Shown: positions 20,130 to 30,959, counted from the stretch's first letter. The stretch: 64,000 nt of DNA from Tremella fuciformis (GCA_032768795.1 CP136490.1:5518001-5582000); one strand, 5' to 3'. Notes: generated from the letters alone by a model not told the origin. A program made the numbers and translations.

Positions 20130-20535
20130 CCGCCTCGAGTGAAAGACAAGTGAGGGCAAAGAGCGATAGCGGCTTCTTGCGTGAGAATACCTAGAAGCAA
20201 AGGGAATCGCGTCTTGGGTGGCAAGGGACGAGAGAAGGCTATACTTTCAAATGTACCCAGCACAAATAACTTTTCACATGGAAAAGACGAATCAGAGGCC
20301 AAAAGAAAGAGTGGCTCCTTGAATGAGAATGTCTAGACCTTTAGAACAATTTGTCTTGAGCAACGTAAGCGCACAAGGGAAGGCTCTGAGCTCGAAGGCT
20401 CCTAGCATAACTCATGAAAAACGAGTGACTAAACACGAACGAGAGACCAAAAGCAAGAGTGCCTCCTTACATGAAAGCATCTAGAAACTCGAAACGATTT
20501 GTCTCGAGCAAGGCAAGGGAGGGATGACCTTTCAC
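20130..20535 (+). repeat. three degenerate tandem repeats, period about 142-148 bp
   Basis: A motif of the form AAGAGTGnCTCCTTnnATGAnAnnnTCTAGA occurs at about 20305-20337 and 20453-20485, with a weaker copy (GCGGCTTCTTGCGTGAGAAT, then CTAGA) at 20169-20195. Downstream parts also match: ATTTGTCTTGAGCAACG versus ATTTGTCTCGAGCAAGG. Spacing between copies is 142 and 148 bp. Nothing in the block reads as protein. It ends about 120 bp before the next start codon. Confidence 0.7.
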
Positions 20536-20656
20536 CAGGACTCCTGTCCCACACTGGATTCGCGAGCTTATATACTCGGCGCATGCTGCTCGAAGTTTCA
20601 CAACAGCATAAACGATACTGAACTTGAGGTGTACTATTGACCAAGCAGCACAAGCA

Positions 20657-21625
20657 ATGTTTCGTGAATCCCTAATCCAAGCCGCCGGGATGGCGGGGGC
20701 TTCCGGTCAGAGCCGTGGGAAACAGAGCGCAAGCGATACCCCGCCCCCCGGCAACAAGGAAGACACAGCAACGCTTCCAAGCCGGGTAGACCCCGTTCGG
20801 CTTGAAGGAGAGAATTACCCTAGCGACCTGGCAGCATCCTACAAATATCGATCAGCCCCCGGAGAGGCTTGGAGTGACACTGTGAGAAGCACATATGCGA
20901 TGTACGAGAAAGTATGGCGTGCAGCCAAGGCGAAAGGGAAGAAAGCGCCTCCAAGTCGCCATAGCTACTGGGTTAGTGCGGCTATGCTCCAAGGTTTTGC
21001 CTTCACATCGGACTGCACAAAACCTGTGGAGCGTTCCATTTACACGGAGCTCATGTACAAGCATACTTCCCAATCAGATCGGGCCAACCTAGAAGGCTTT
21101 TATGTCGCAGATTATTTAGAGCCCGTAAGAGCGCAACAGGAGTTCATCGCCAAGAAGAGGGCGGAAACCGGTGACCAGCACGACCCCTCGGGCACCGGGT
21201 CCACCAACGAACATGAGTTTCCATCCGCTGCTACCCTGACCGACTCTGTGGGCACCGCGCAGACGAAGGGTGCCGGCCTGGATGGGGATCGTGAGACTCC
21301 AGCAGGCCTCTCTTCAACGTCAGCGCAAGCAGCTTCGATGAACCTCATGAACACCGAAGACTGGACGAAGTACCTTTTGCAGGACCTGCAGCCGCTCCTT
21401 GCGATAGAAAAAGAGACCGTCTCAGACGATAGAGCCCCTGCAACTGCCACTGCACCTAGCACCTCTCTGCAGGAGCCGTTCACCCAACGAAACTTTCAGG
21501 CCTTATCTATTTACCATGAACTGCAGCGCAAGATGAAGCCAATACTTGAGTTCTTCCAGGACTTGGACGGGTCAGCCACTCAGGCTGACTGCGAGGGCCA
21601 GGGAGATGAACGAGCCAACAGGTGA
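20657..21625 (+). CDS. orphan protein, 322 aa, single exon
   Basis: I do not recognise this protein. A single open frame runs from ATG 20657. Residues about 65-155 look folded and aromatic-rich: DLAASYKYRSAPGEAWSDTV, STYAMYEKVWRAAKAKGKK, SYWVSAAMLQGFAF, ERSIYTELMYKHTSQ, DYLEPVRAQQEFIAKKRAE. A disordered Thr/Ser/Asp linker is followed by a helical-looking C-terminal part, DWTKYLLQDLQPLLAIEKE and YHELQRKMKPILEFFQDL. There are no membrane segments. The degenerate 145-bp repeats lie directly upstream, in the likely promoter. Confidence 0.55.
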   Translation: MFRESLIQAAGMAGASGQSRGKQSASDTPPPGNKEDTATLPSRVDPVRLEGENYPSDLAASYKYRSAPGEAWSDTVRSTYAMYEKVWRAAKAKGKKAPPSRHSYWVSAAMLQGFAFTSDCTKPVERSIYTELMYKHTSQSDRANLEGFYVADYLEPVRAQQEFIAKKRAETGDQHDPSGTGSTNEHEFPSAATLTDSVGTAQTKGAGLDGDRETPAGLSSTSAQAASMNLMNTEDWTKYLLQDLQPLLAIEKETVSDDRAPATATAPSTSLQEPFTQRNFQALSIYHELQRKMKPILEFFQDLDGSATQADCEGQGDERANR

Positions 21626-22295
21626 ATGCATGTCCTTAAGCTTTACGAATACATAGCGGCTTCCCTCCCTCGCCTCCCTCACTGTTTGCTAAAGTACTTA
21701 ATGGTCAAACATCCCTATTTTCTGCATTTGTATTGTTGCCAGTCTTGGTTCATGTACAAACTGGGTTTTGCCCTAGTCTCATCGTGAGTCGATAGTCGTG
21801 GCTATCTTCTGAGGAGGAACCGTGCGCAGCTGCTTTTGGGCGACTAGAAGCGCTCTGCACAATAAAACCGACAAAGAGACCCGGTGATGGGTCACCAGGC
21901 AGACATGTTTCACGTACAGCATAGTCCAGACTGGCAGCACTGGTCCCTCACCTCATAGCGTCATCAATGGACGACGAGTCTTACAATCACCGGATGAAGG
22001 ATTGGGCAAGGCTCATTTGTCCAAGGGAGGCCCGCCGTGCGAGTTGACGCGCGCATGGAAGAGACCGTTGTGCTTGACTCTTGACCTACGAGACACCTGT
22101 GTTGTCAAAGCCAAGTCGCCACACCCGTGTCTCCGCGTCTGACCTACGACTGACGGAGTGTACGACATTGCAAAGGAGCGAGGTCGGCGCATTACACATC
22201 CTCACACCCCAGAGTTGAAGAGGAATATAATCCCATCGACATATGAGTCGGGTCGTCACATCTCGCTCCTTCACATCATCAAGATCATCAAGATC

Positions 22296-22889
22296 ATGAG
22301 GGTCCGCATCGTCGACAACATCATGTCGGCTCTCTCAGAGATGCAAGGCAAGGCCGTCTCGGGAACCTCTGCCAACGAGACACATTCTGACAGAAACTGG
22401 GGAGGAGCGTCACTGCCCGGCATCACCCGGCGCGATTCCGATGTTCCTGTGACGGACAGTATCGCCGAGCAGATTGGCCTCGCCGAGGATCCCAGCTACA
22501 GCCATCCGGCTTCCCAGCTGGCGTCGTATGTGAGGGATGACTCTCGCCACAGCCAGGATCAAGAGCGAACCGATTCGTTCCCCACGGTCTCCCCATCATA
22601 TTCTGGTGAGGGCTCTCAGACAGGACCCGAGGTCATTCAGCAGGACGGTACACCTAATGTTCGTCCAGACGAGCCTGCCAGCTTGAGGGAAGGAGAGGGA
22701 GAATGTCCGTCCGCCACTGCCGCCGCAGCGCGAGAGCCCGACTCCTGCACCGGCCACACTGACAGGACAAAGGACCCCTTCCTGATTGTCACTTGGGTAG
22801 CGGCAAAGAGGCCTGAAGACTCCCCAGACACTGGGCTCCACGATCCCGCCGAGCTTCGGTACACACGATCCTCAGTGACGCGGAAATAA
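22296..22889 (+). CDS. orphan protein, about 197 aa
   Basis: I do not recognise this protein. The frame is open from before the ATG at 22296; a second ATG at 22323 is an alternative start. It is Ser/Asp/Glu/Pro-rich with little predicted structure until the C-terminal 45 residues (DPFLIVTWVAAKRPEDS... LRYTRSSVTRK). A short ATCATCAAG repeat surrounds the first start codon. No signal peptide is seen. Coding status rests on frame length only. Confidence 0.4.
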   Translation: MRVRIVDNIMSALSEMQGKAVSGTSANETHSDRNWGGASLPGITRRDSDVPVTDSIAEQIGLAEDPSYSHPASQLASYVRDDSRHSQDQERTDSFPTVSPSYSGEGSQTGPEVIQQDGTPNVRPDEPASLREGEGECPSATAAAAREPDSCTGHTDRTKDPFLIVTWVAAKRPEDSPDTGLHDPAELRYTRSSVTRK

Positions 22890-23344
22890 TAGCTTCGCCC
22901 CGATTCGCACGGATCATTTCCATCGTGCACCACCCTGTAGATATGACATTCTGCCCCGACGTCTGCTGTAGAACATGGATAAATATGATCATATAATCAT
23001 TCGCGATGATTGTTTCGTGCGCTGTACTCGCGATTTCGTATGATTACGAGCAAAGGGAATGCCATCTCCGGTATGGTGCCCGACTCAATCAAGCGGGCTG
23101 CCGTACTGCTTGGATGGGTGTGACGCTGAGCTCCTTTGATGACCGACCCCGGTGTCCCGCAAGTGACATCATGACAGGCGCCTCGTTTGACCCCATGGGA
23201 GGATTCATTTGAGAGGGAGAGGCGGTGTTGGCACGCCCCAAGTGAGCACCTCGAGATGCAGCTCATAATGCATGCGATGCTCTACCTATCATGGGCTCTA
23301 CCCTCGCTCATCGACCTCATCCTTAGCCCGATCGTCTGCCACAT

Positions 23345-23776
23345 ATGCCAGCGCACAAGAACGGCAAGCCGGAGTGGACGGCCAGCCAGACAGCAACGAG
23401 GACCACAGAATACTCAGGTCAAGCTGCATCCTCCGCCCGCCTCCCATCAGTGAGTATCGGAAGGACAGAGCACGAAGCGCCGACACACCCTGCTCTCACA
23501 TACACAATCCAGGATTCCGATATCTTCGAATTGCGCCGCAAGGCCGCCACGACTGCCTTTGGCACTTTCTCTGACACTGAACAAATGATCGACAACTGGT
23601 GCAGAGAACGAGCGGACCAAGTGTCGCAAGGAGGCGTGTACGATTATGATACGGCCTACATGGCCTTCAGTGATTTTACTTCCAATGACGCGGATATGTG
23701 GGCGCCCTATGCCGCTTGGCCAAAGATCAAGAAGGATCCGACCGAGGCGTCTGAGACGGTAGTTGAGCACAAGTAG
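23345..23776 (+). CDS. orphan protein, 143 aa, with a possible in-frame intron
   Basis: I do not recognise this protein. From ATG 23345 the frame is open to 23776. The second half looks folded: IFELRRKAATTAFGTFSDTEQMIDNWCRERAD and YDYDTAYMAFSDFTSNDADMWAPYAAWPKIKK. A GTGAGT donor at 23451 and a CAG at 23513 would delimit a 63-nt intron. Because 63 is a multiple of three and contains no stop, both spliced and retained forms stay in frame. Confidence 0.42.
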   Translation: MPAHKNGKPEWTASQTATRTTEYSGQAASSARLPSVSIGRTEHEAPTHPALTYTIQDSDIFELRRKAATTAFGTFSDTEQMIDNWCRERADQVSQGGVYDYDTAYMAFSDFTSNDADMWAPYAAWPKIKKDPTEASETVVEHK

Positions 23777-26700
23777 GGGTCAGGCTTTGCCGATATGCAC
23801 ATTGCGGGGATATTCTGCCAGCTGGAGAGCTATGAGCTGCTGCCCGCTCAAGTCCGTGACTTCGGGCACTTGATAGTCCAGGAAACACATGTCGATTCCG
23901 TCTCGCACAACCTCAACCTCGAACACCTCGATATACATTCCCTGCACGGTGGCATGTCACTCATCATGCACGCCGTCGCGCTTCGACTTTTGCCCTCACC
24001 CAGATCGGAACCCGGCTGAGGATATTGTTGACAAAACTTATCATGCTAATCCATCTGTCAAAGGCGCTGATAGCCGGACCATCCCGCCGAGTCGACTTCA
24101 TCGAGACGTACTGTACGGGTTCTGCATGGCTTTGGTAAGCAGTACCCGTTCGTCCAGTTTCTTCAGAGACTGATTGAGATGGGCCCCTGTATGACGCCGT
24201 CGACGGCGATGTTGTTGACGCTGGCGACCATGCCCGCGTTGCGCCCCATCAGGACCGAGTTGCGCGTCCGGATACCTTCGGCGTTCTGAAGCCCGCGCGT
24301 GTCCAGCGGGTTGTCGGTGTTCGGCATTTCGAGACTTCACAGCGTCCACTGTTCGTGTGGAACCACCAGAAACCTTCTGTGTCGTGATCGGCCCGATGGT
24401 CCGGCTGACCGCTGCGCCAGTGTAGCTCTACGCGGTTCTTCGTTGCACGCGGATTCTTCGGCGTCGGAGTCGATGTAGTTGACAGCTACGCTGGGGCCGC
24501 TGAGCAGCGAGTGCGGCGGTTTAGTCTGTACCCGCGAGAATGGCGAAGAGGTACTGGTAGAAGACGAATAGTTCGCTATATGAGTTGAGAAAAGCAGTGA
24601 GCCCGCCTTCACTAGCCGAACAGGTCTGTGCGTTCCTCGGCAACGTTTGGTTCAGGTCGACGACAGAGCCTACCCTGCCTGCTAAGTGGTAGAAGATCTG
24701 GACGCAATACTTTTCATGCGCTCACTAGGGACATTCGCAGTTGACACGGTCGACGCTACGTAGTCCAACCATGCCTGCCAGCATGGGCAAGATCTTGCCA
24801 ATCCTCACGCCGATTTTGGCGCATGACCTCGACGTTGGCGCAGAGGATCCAGACGAACTAGCTCTACATCAGCCTCTGCCTGGCTCGCTGACTGGTTCGC
24901 TGTGACACGAAAGGCCTTACCCATTGTCTAGTGCTAGAACGCGGCCGACCCAGTATTTCGCCGGCTTGGGAGCCGTCTCGTTCGACTCAAATCAAGCCAG
25001 TCGTCCTCAAATCGCGCAAACTGCGGATTGAACGCGTTGCAAACGGGTCCAGCTTCCTCCTCAACATACCGACAGCCACATCGGCTCCTCCACTAGATCC
25101 ACTCGAGCTCTGGAAGATTCTGGCGGACTCGTCGCCCGCAAGGGCGTGCACGTATAACATGACCTGCAGCGACTCCTACGATGCCGCCGAGAGTTGATGC
25201 AGGGTGGACGTATATGACTCGCCCGACGCTGAGCCTTCATGACGTTATCGGAGCTGATGCCGAGTGACTCGGAATGGCCTTCCCAATGTATGAAGTCCCG
25301 TATCAATGGTGCAGGGTAGGTGAGGATGACTGTTTGGTCATATCATGGTGCGATGCGGCACGTCGAGCTTGCGGACGAGGAGTTCAGCCAGGCTCCCCAC
25401 GCGGCGAGGGCGGAGAGCAAGAGCTGCAGCTGGACGGTAAGCGAATATCAGTGAAGTGGGACATGGTCCTGGACAACATATGCTCAGCTGGACTAGCGAG
25501 TATGGACTTTGGTCCAGCTCACCGCGTACCGATGCTGGATGGCACATAGCATGAAGTGGGGCAGAAGTGGCCCCGCCTCACTCCGTAGCAAGGCTCTGGG
25601 AGTCGGACCGACAGCCGGCTCATGCCTTGACATGACTATACTTGTCGGCGCTAACATGGCCTCCCCGACCCTGACTTGTTCATGTGGTCCGGTGACTCAC
25701 CCTTTGACCCATATGCTTGGTTCAACATCGACCCTATTCTGCGATTTCATCGCTCGAGACTGTCAACTCAGGACAGCGCGCAGGAAAGTGTCAACAACAA
25801 GCCGATCATCTGCTTGTGTTCGGTGTCTGAGAGAGCTGACAATGTGAGAGTCTGACACCCTGGCTGCGCTCACATGTTCCCACCGACAAGGCTACCCTCA
25901 CTTGATACGGAACCAACATCTCGGTCACTGCAGACTCGGTCTACGCTCAGGATGTCACCTTTGAAGTCACACGACGCCCCCAGGGCCACAGAAGAGCTGT
26001 GTCGATCCTTATGAGTCACCGTTCTCCCATGTCCACGTCGCCCTCTGCTCCCTGGTCGCGCACGGGGTGCCCGTCGGCCTCGAGGCTTGAGACAAAGGCC
26101 AACACGCCGTCATGCTGCTTTGTGCACAGACAGACGGCCAGGGGAGTTGTGGAGACGGGCCGGGACGGGACGGAGGCGGGCGCGGCCAGGGGGGGGAGAT
26201 CCGGGCGATCAGCTCGCTCCAAAGCTACCATCGCAGAGCAAGGCGCATCCTGGTCTCCGTCGCCGTTGTGGCTTCTGCACGGTATGCCCGTCTCATCTAT
26301 TGTGAGAGCGAGCCACCATCACTGTTGTTGCTATTCGGAGCATGAGCATAGAAGGACGCTCGACGTCGGAGCTAGTTTAGCATGAGAGCGAGACGAAGTT
26401 GTATGGATCTGCGGGAATGGATCGGTATGGCCTAGCCGCCGTGGATTGCGTCGTCGTTGTTTTAAGCGAGACTTCTCGTACCGGATGGCCGGAAGGCGAG
26501 TTGCGCCTCTTTGGTAAACATCATTCGGCTGCGCTGCACTGCCTCTGCGAATAGACGTGCGACTTGTCTCTGCGACTTGGCGAGAGAATCCAGCAGAAAG
26601 TAAGTCGACCCGGGGGTCTCGGCGGTCGCGGCGAGAGATGATTGCCCGGACGAGCCTTGTCCGAAATACGCGGAACATCCTTTCCACCTAGTCCCTGTCC

Positions 26701-26850
26701 TGCAGAGCTTGCAGAGCGTGAGATGAGAGAGAGAGAGGGGGGGAAGGGGACTGGTGGCGTCCTGATGTCCGAGAAAAAGGCACACCTCAAACGTCAAAGC
26801 CAAGACTGAACTACCAAAGAGTAGCTGCCCATCTCTCTCTAGCTCAGAGC
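23777..26850. pseudogene. gene-poor stretch with broken coding-like fragments
   Basis: No intact gene was found over about 3 kb, but several short stretches in shifting frames look like former coding sequence. On the minus strand near 24560-24490 one reads LTAFLNSYSELFVFYQYLFAILAG, a membrane-like segment. Near 24320-24170 another reads NAEGIRTRNSVLMGRNAGMVASVNN. On the plus strand near 25670-25850 one frame gives DSPFDPYAWFNIDPILRFHRSR, and near 25920 another gives NISVTADSVYAQDVTFEV. They are interrupted by stops and frame changes that I could not resolve with introns. Eroded genes are the simplest reading; an intron-rich real gene between 24.1 and 25.2 kb on the minus strand is possible. 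Confidence 0.35.
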
Positions 26851-28503
26851 ATCACGTCTTCATTGGCCGTCATACTCACTCTTATATCCCCACCTCCATC
26901 CATCAACAACAGCTGCGGTTGTCATCGCCATCCATCTGTTTCGCAGTCCAAACGCGTCTTCCCCTGCGACAACTAGGACCCCTTCCTCGCCGTCGCGCAT
27001 TGGTCCTCCTTGGCGACCGACTCTGCGTCATTCCCTTCCCCATCCAGATCTGGTCCAGCAGACTAAGTCTCGCTTGCCAGCTTCCGACACTAGCACAAGA
27101 GGGTCTGGCCGAAGCGCCGATTGCCTTTGACAAGCGCAAGGGCAACGGCGAAACGGGGCGACATAGCGTCCAAAGGAGTCGCTTCCCCATCTCCAGAGAT
27201 CATAGCAGCTGCCTGTGCCTCGCCCACTCACCGACACGCCGGGTCCCTTCGCTGCTCGCCCTGCTCCGTCCGTTGCCAACAACCTCCTTACGGCCGCTCA
27301 CTAGTGGTCCACAAGAGCATTTCCCCCCGCGACCACACCCACCTCCCACCCCAGATCGGCTCACCCTCGGACGCAAGCTGATCCCGCCCCTATCGCACTC
27401 ACCCTCACCCTCACCCACGACGACGACTCGAGCGTTGACGAGCGCCCCGGCCGGTATTTCGCACCTCGGATCCAAACATGACCGGCCGAGAGGAAATATA
27501 GCTCAAGAGGAGAAAGAGACACACTTTTCTGGCCTCGCCTTGGAGCTGCATTTCTCAAGGAGTCGTCGCTTCCCGACTCTGACCCCTTCCCCACCAGCCC
27601 GCAAACACCACCGACACCGTCAGAAGCGCGCCAGCCATCGCCCGGTCGGCCCCACTCGTCGCCTTGGTGTCCTTATCTCCAGCGTCACTGAGACTCCAGC
27701 GCCCACCACCTCATCCCTTGTCTTTCACTCGGCCGTTTCGTCAGCCACGACAGACGTAGCATCGCCTCCTCGCCCTCCCAAACTTCCAACGTTCAGATCC
27801 TCGTCACGCCCTTTCACCCATTCCACATCCCGAGGCCTTCGCACGCGCAGTGGCCGAGCCTCACCGTCATCTCGACCTCGCCCCACCTTGGCAATCGCAC
27901 CCTGCTCCTTCGCTTGACACCCTGCTCGCCGAGCGCAAACGTGCTTCTCGCACTCGTCCCGCCCTTGTCCCCCTTGCCTTCTGAAGCTCCGCGGCCGGCG
28001 CGCCGAGACCCCGAGACCCCTCGACCGTCAAGTTCCGGACGACGTGAGGCAGCCACGGCGCATACGCGGGAGATTGTGGAGACGCCCTCTTTTGATCAGG
28101 CGCGTCTTCGTCGCGAGCACACAGAAAGGAGCGGCTGCGCGTTTGGCAGGATCCCTCCTATCGCATCGACGCCCTCTCACGCCGGCCATTAGCGATCGAT
28201 CGCTCGCGACACGTCACACAGCCCGGGCAGGAGAAGGCAGAAGACCAGACCAGCCCCTGCTTGCCTGCTGGCCTGCTTCGGAAACAGTCGTCATCGCTTC
28301 TTGCCTCGCACATCGCACGAGAAACCATTGTTTCCGACGTAGACCCACGGCGAAAGGGTCCGGCCACCAAGCTATATACTTTCCACTCGGTCACCCGGCG
28401 GCCCCCTTCGACTCGCCGCCGTGACAAACCACCTCAGTTATTCTTCATGGCTCCTTCACGACACCCTCGCACTCGCCGGCGACTACTCACTACCAGAAAG
28501 ATC
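26850..28503 (+). promoter_or_regulatory. long pyrimidine-rich upstream region or leader
   Basis: About 1.6 kb upstream of the DsbA-like gene is markedly C+T-rich on the plus strand, with long runs such as CTCACCCTCACCCTCACCC near 27397-27415. The open frames here (for example 26919-27917) are Ser/Pro/Arg-rich in every register, as expected of pyrimidine-rich non-coding DNA. It may be promoter plus a long 5' leader with several upstream ATGs. Confidence 0.45.
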
Positions 28504-29539
28504 ATGAAGGTCGATGTCACCGTGAGCTCCGTACTTCGAGCCCTACACCGACGCTGACGGCCCAGATCGATGTCTCGTGTGTGTACAGCTACCTCGGCGT
28601 CCAGACCCTTCTCACAGGCGAGTCTCGTACAACACCCCCAAATCTCCTGCTGACCTGCAGCGATCAACAAGTATCGCCTCGCCCATCCCGAGAAACCCTT
28701 CCAGCCCGTTATCCGACTACTACCGTGTATGCTCTACCCCTCAGCGACAGAACGGCCCAGTTCTCGAGCCGAGCACTTTATCGCCAAACTCGGTCCAGAG
28801 GGTGCAGCGGCGACGGAGAAGAGCCTAGTGAATAAATTCGCCGCCATTGGCGTCGACTACAAGCTAGGCGGGCAGGTCTCCTCGCCTCACATGGCCAACC
28901 GACTTTTGACCTACGCCTTGTTTGTCCACCCTTCCTGTCAGCTCCCACTTGCTGCCGACATCCTACGGCGCATACATGTCGAAAACAAACACGCCAGCGA
29001 CCGGGCCATGCTGGCCGATGCGGCGGTCGCCAATGCCCTCTTTCCATCCATCACAAAAGCAATGTTGTGGCTGGACCGATCGGAATGTGACGAGGAGGTC
29101 CGGAGGGCGTATGATATTTCCAAGCGGGTCGGTGTGACCGCGGCGCCGTTCTACGTCTTTGACGATCGGTGGGCCGTGGTGGGCTCGCAGAGCGTCAGCG
29201 AGTTTTCCAGAGTGAGCGGCTTCACACAGTAGACTTGACGCTCGGCTGATACGCTAATAGCTGTTTGACGACATCCTGCGTCGTGCAGAATCCATCACTT
29301 CCTCACCCACATCCACACTCTCATCACCGACATCACCCCGCGCGCCTTCGAAAGCGCTTCCCAAGCCCGGTGGTTTTGCCGGGTCGCCGGATCCAGACTC
29401 GCCGCCGAACACGATGGATGTCAAAGTCCAGCGGGCGCTGAGCTTGAGCAGTCGAGCGTCCACCGAACCCCTCAGCCACAGCTCACGCCCATCATCACCA
29501 TCCTCTGAGCTTGGCGAGGAGGCAGTTTTGCGGCTGTAA
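28504..29539 (+). CDS. DsbA/FrnE-family thioredoxin-fold oxidoreductase
   Basis: The family comprises thioredoxin-fold proteins with a helical insertion; eukaryotic members are often annotated as DSBA-like oxidoreductases. Exons 28504-28521, 28566-28626, 28661-29211 and 29261-29539 join in frame to 302 aa. The N-terminal strand MKVDVTIDVSCVYSYLGVQ occupies the active-site position, but only one Cys is present where a CxxC is usual. The helical domain includes SSPHMANRLLTYAL and DAAVANALFPSITKAM. The cis-Pro loop is VTAAPFYVFDDRWAVVGSQS. The last exon adds a Ser/Pro-rich tail of about 90 residues absent from bacterial relatives. An in-frame ATG at 28447 would add a basic 19-residue leader that could target mitochondria. 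The substrate is unknown. Confidence 0.75.
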
Positions 29540-29666
29540 GCTATGCTATGCGAAAGTACCTGTACATACACGATCATAGCCAATCTGGCTTGCTAGTCAT
29601 GGCTCGTGTGCCAACAGTTTCTCCGGGTTGTATGCATCTACAACACACGCTGCAGAATCCAGAGTG

Positions 29667-30959
29667 CTATCTGCGGCGGTACAGTCTATACCAGTATCTC
29701 GTGTTCTCCAGCTTGACGGGCCAGCCACTGCCCACGCCTTCGGGTAGGCGATACCACCTGCTATCCTCTTTCCGGACCAGCTCCCAATCCCCATCCCCAC
29801 TACCTGCTGGCCCTGCGCCGCCCCTGAGGGCTGCCGGTCCTTGAAGGATCGCATCGAGAATCAAGTATACCGGCCACTTGCGCCCCCCTTCGCCCAGGCT
29901 GAACTCGGATATGTCGGACGCAGAGTCGGCCACTATAAGAAGGCTCCCAGGCGGGAGCAGGGACAGTTGGCGCAGTAGGCGGATTGTCGCTGGGCGAGAT
30001 TGAGACATGAGCTCGGTCAGAGTGAAGAAGAATGTCGTCAGGCTCGGTCGACGCGCCTGCAGGACCTCCCCAAGATCCACGCCACCCTCAGAGGATGATG
30101 ACCTGAGGAGGTCGCCTTCGATGTGGTCCACTTCCAAGGGGATGTCCCAATCTATGCTGACCGCCTCGGATAGTTTGTCCAGTGTAGATTGCCATGGACC
30201 GATGTCGATGCTTGTGAATCTGTATGCGGGCTTTTTGCCCTTCCTGTCTTGATTATCGCCGAGGGTGAGGGATAGGGAGTGTACCATTGATGCGATGGCG
30301 AGCAGCTCGGACCCTGCGCCCCCGCCGAGCGAGAGGATGTCGATTGGGGTGGAGATGCTGGCGGGGGCGCTGGAGGACTCTGCCTCGTCCTCGGACTCCG
30401 CTTCTTCGTCGGTTTCTTCGCCGTCATCGTCGTCGTTGTCGTCATTGTCGTACCCGTCATCATCTTCCCCTTCCTCTCCTTCCCCGTCCCCTCTTTCCGC
30501 CTCTTCCTGCGACACTCGGGGCATGAAGACTGCACGGACCGCTTTGAGCGAGATCAACAAGTCTCGATAACACACCGCCCGACTCGGCACCCATCGCCCA
30601 GCATACACGTCTAACATCGCCGGGTTCGTAAACACCTCCAACCACTTCTTGTCATACAAGAGGCTCTTGACGTTCTGCACCGAGACGAGAAAGTCGGGCG
30701 CGTCCAGCGTGGTGCGCAATGCACGATGTATCACCGCGAGGATGTCGGCGTCGGTCGGCTCGGCGAACACGCTGAGTGGTAATGGCGGGTCTGTCTCGTC
30801 CTCTTCCACATCTGATAGTTCGTCGGCTTGCTCATTGTCGGGAGGCGCAGAGCCGGAAGCCTGAACAGAAGGCGGGTGATGGAGCTTTCGTCGTTGGGCC
30901 GCGGGCCCTTTCTTCCTGTGCGTCTTGGCCGGTCCTCCCGACCTGGACCGGTGCGTCAT
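29667..30959 (-). CDS. BMT6-like 25S rRNA uridine-N3 methyltransferase
   Basis: Yeast Bmt6 methylates a uridine of 25S rRNA using S-adenosylmethionine, in the nucleolus. This single exon encodes 430 aa. The first 50 residues are basic (RKKGPAAQRRKLHH), suiting a nucleolar protein. The SAM-binding loop reads LSLGGGAGSELLA, followed by a strand ending FTSIDIGPW and VDHIEGDLL. A later TTFFFTLTELMSQ segment corresponds to the family's post-I motifs, and the C-terminus WPVKLENTRYWYRLYRRR is typical. Inserted between the N-terminal domain and the SAM loop is an acidic Glu/Asp-rich stretch of about 50 residues (EGEEGEDDDGYDNDDNDDDD). The specific rRNA target is inferred from family resemblance only. 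Confidence 0.75.
   Translation of the reverse strand: MTHRSRSGGPAKTHRKKGPAAQRRKLHHPPSVQASGSAPPDNEQADELSDVEEDETDPPLPLSVFAEPTDADILAVIHRALRTTLDAPDFLVSVQNVKSLLYDKKWLEVFTNPAMLDVYAGRWVPSRAVCYRDLLISLKAVRAVFMPRVSQEEAERGDGEGEEGEDDDGYDNDDNDDDDGEETDEEAESEDEAESSSAPASISTPIDILSLGGGAGSELLAIASMVHSLSLTLGDNQDRKGKKPAYRFTSIDIGPWQSTLDKLSEAVSIDWDIPLEVDHIEGDLLRSSSSEGGVDLGEVLQARRPSLTTFFFTLTELMSQSRPATIRLLRQLSLLPPGSLLIVADSASDISEFSLGEGGRKWPVYLILDAILQGPAALRGGAGPAGSGDGDWELVRKEDSRWYRLPEGVGSGWPVKLENTRYWYRLYRRR

Noticed and set aside
26919..27917. 332-aa plus-strand reading frame
   Set aside because: The peptide is Ser/Pro/Arg-rich in every frame because the DNA is pyrimidine-rich. No motif or splice logic supports it.
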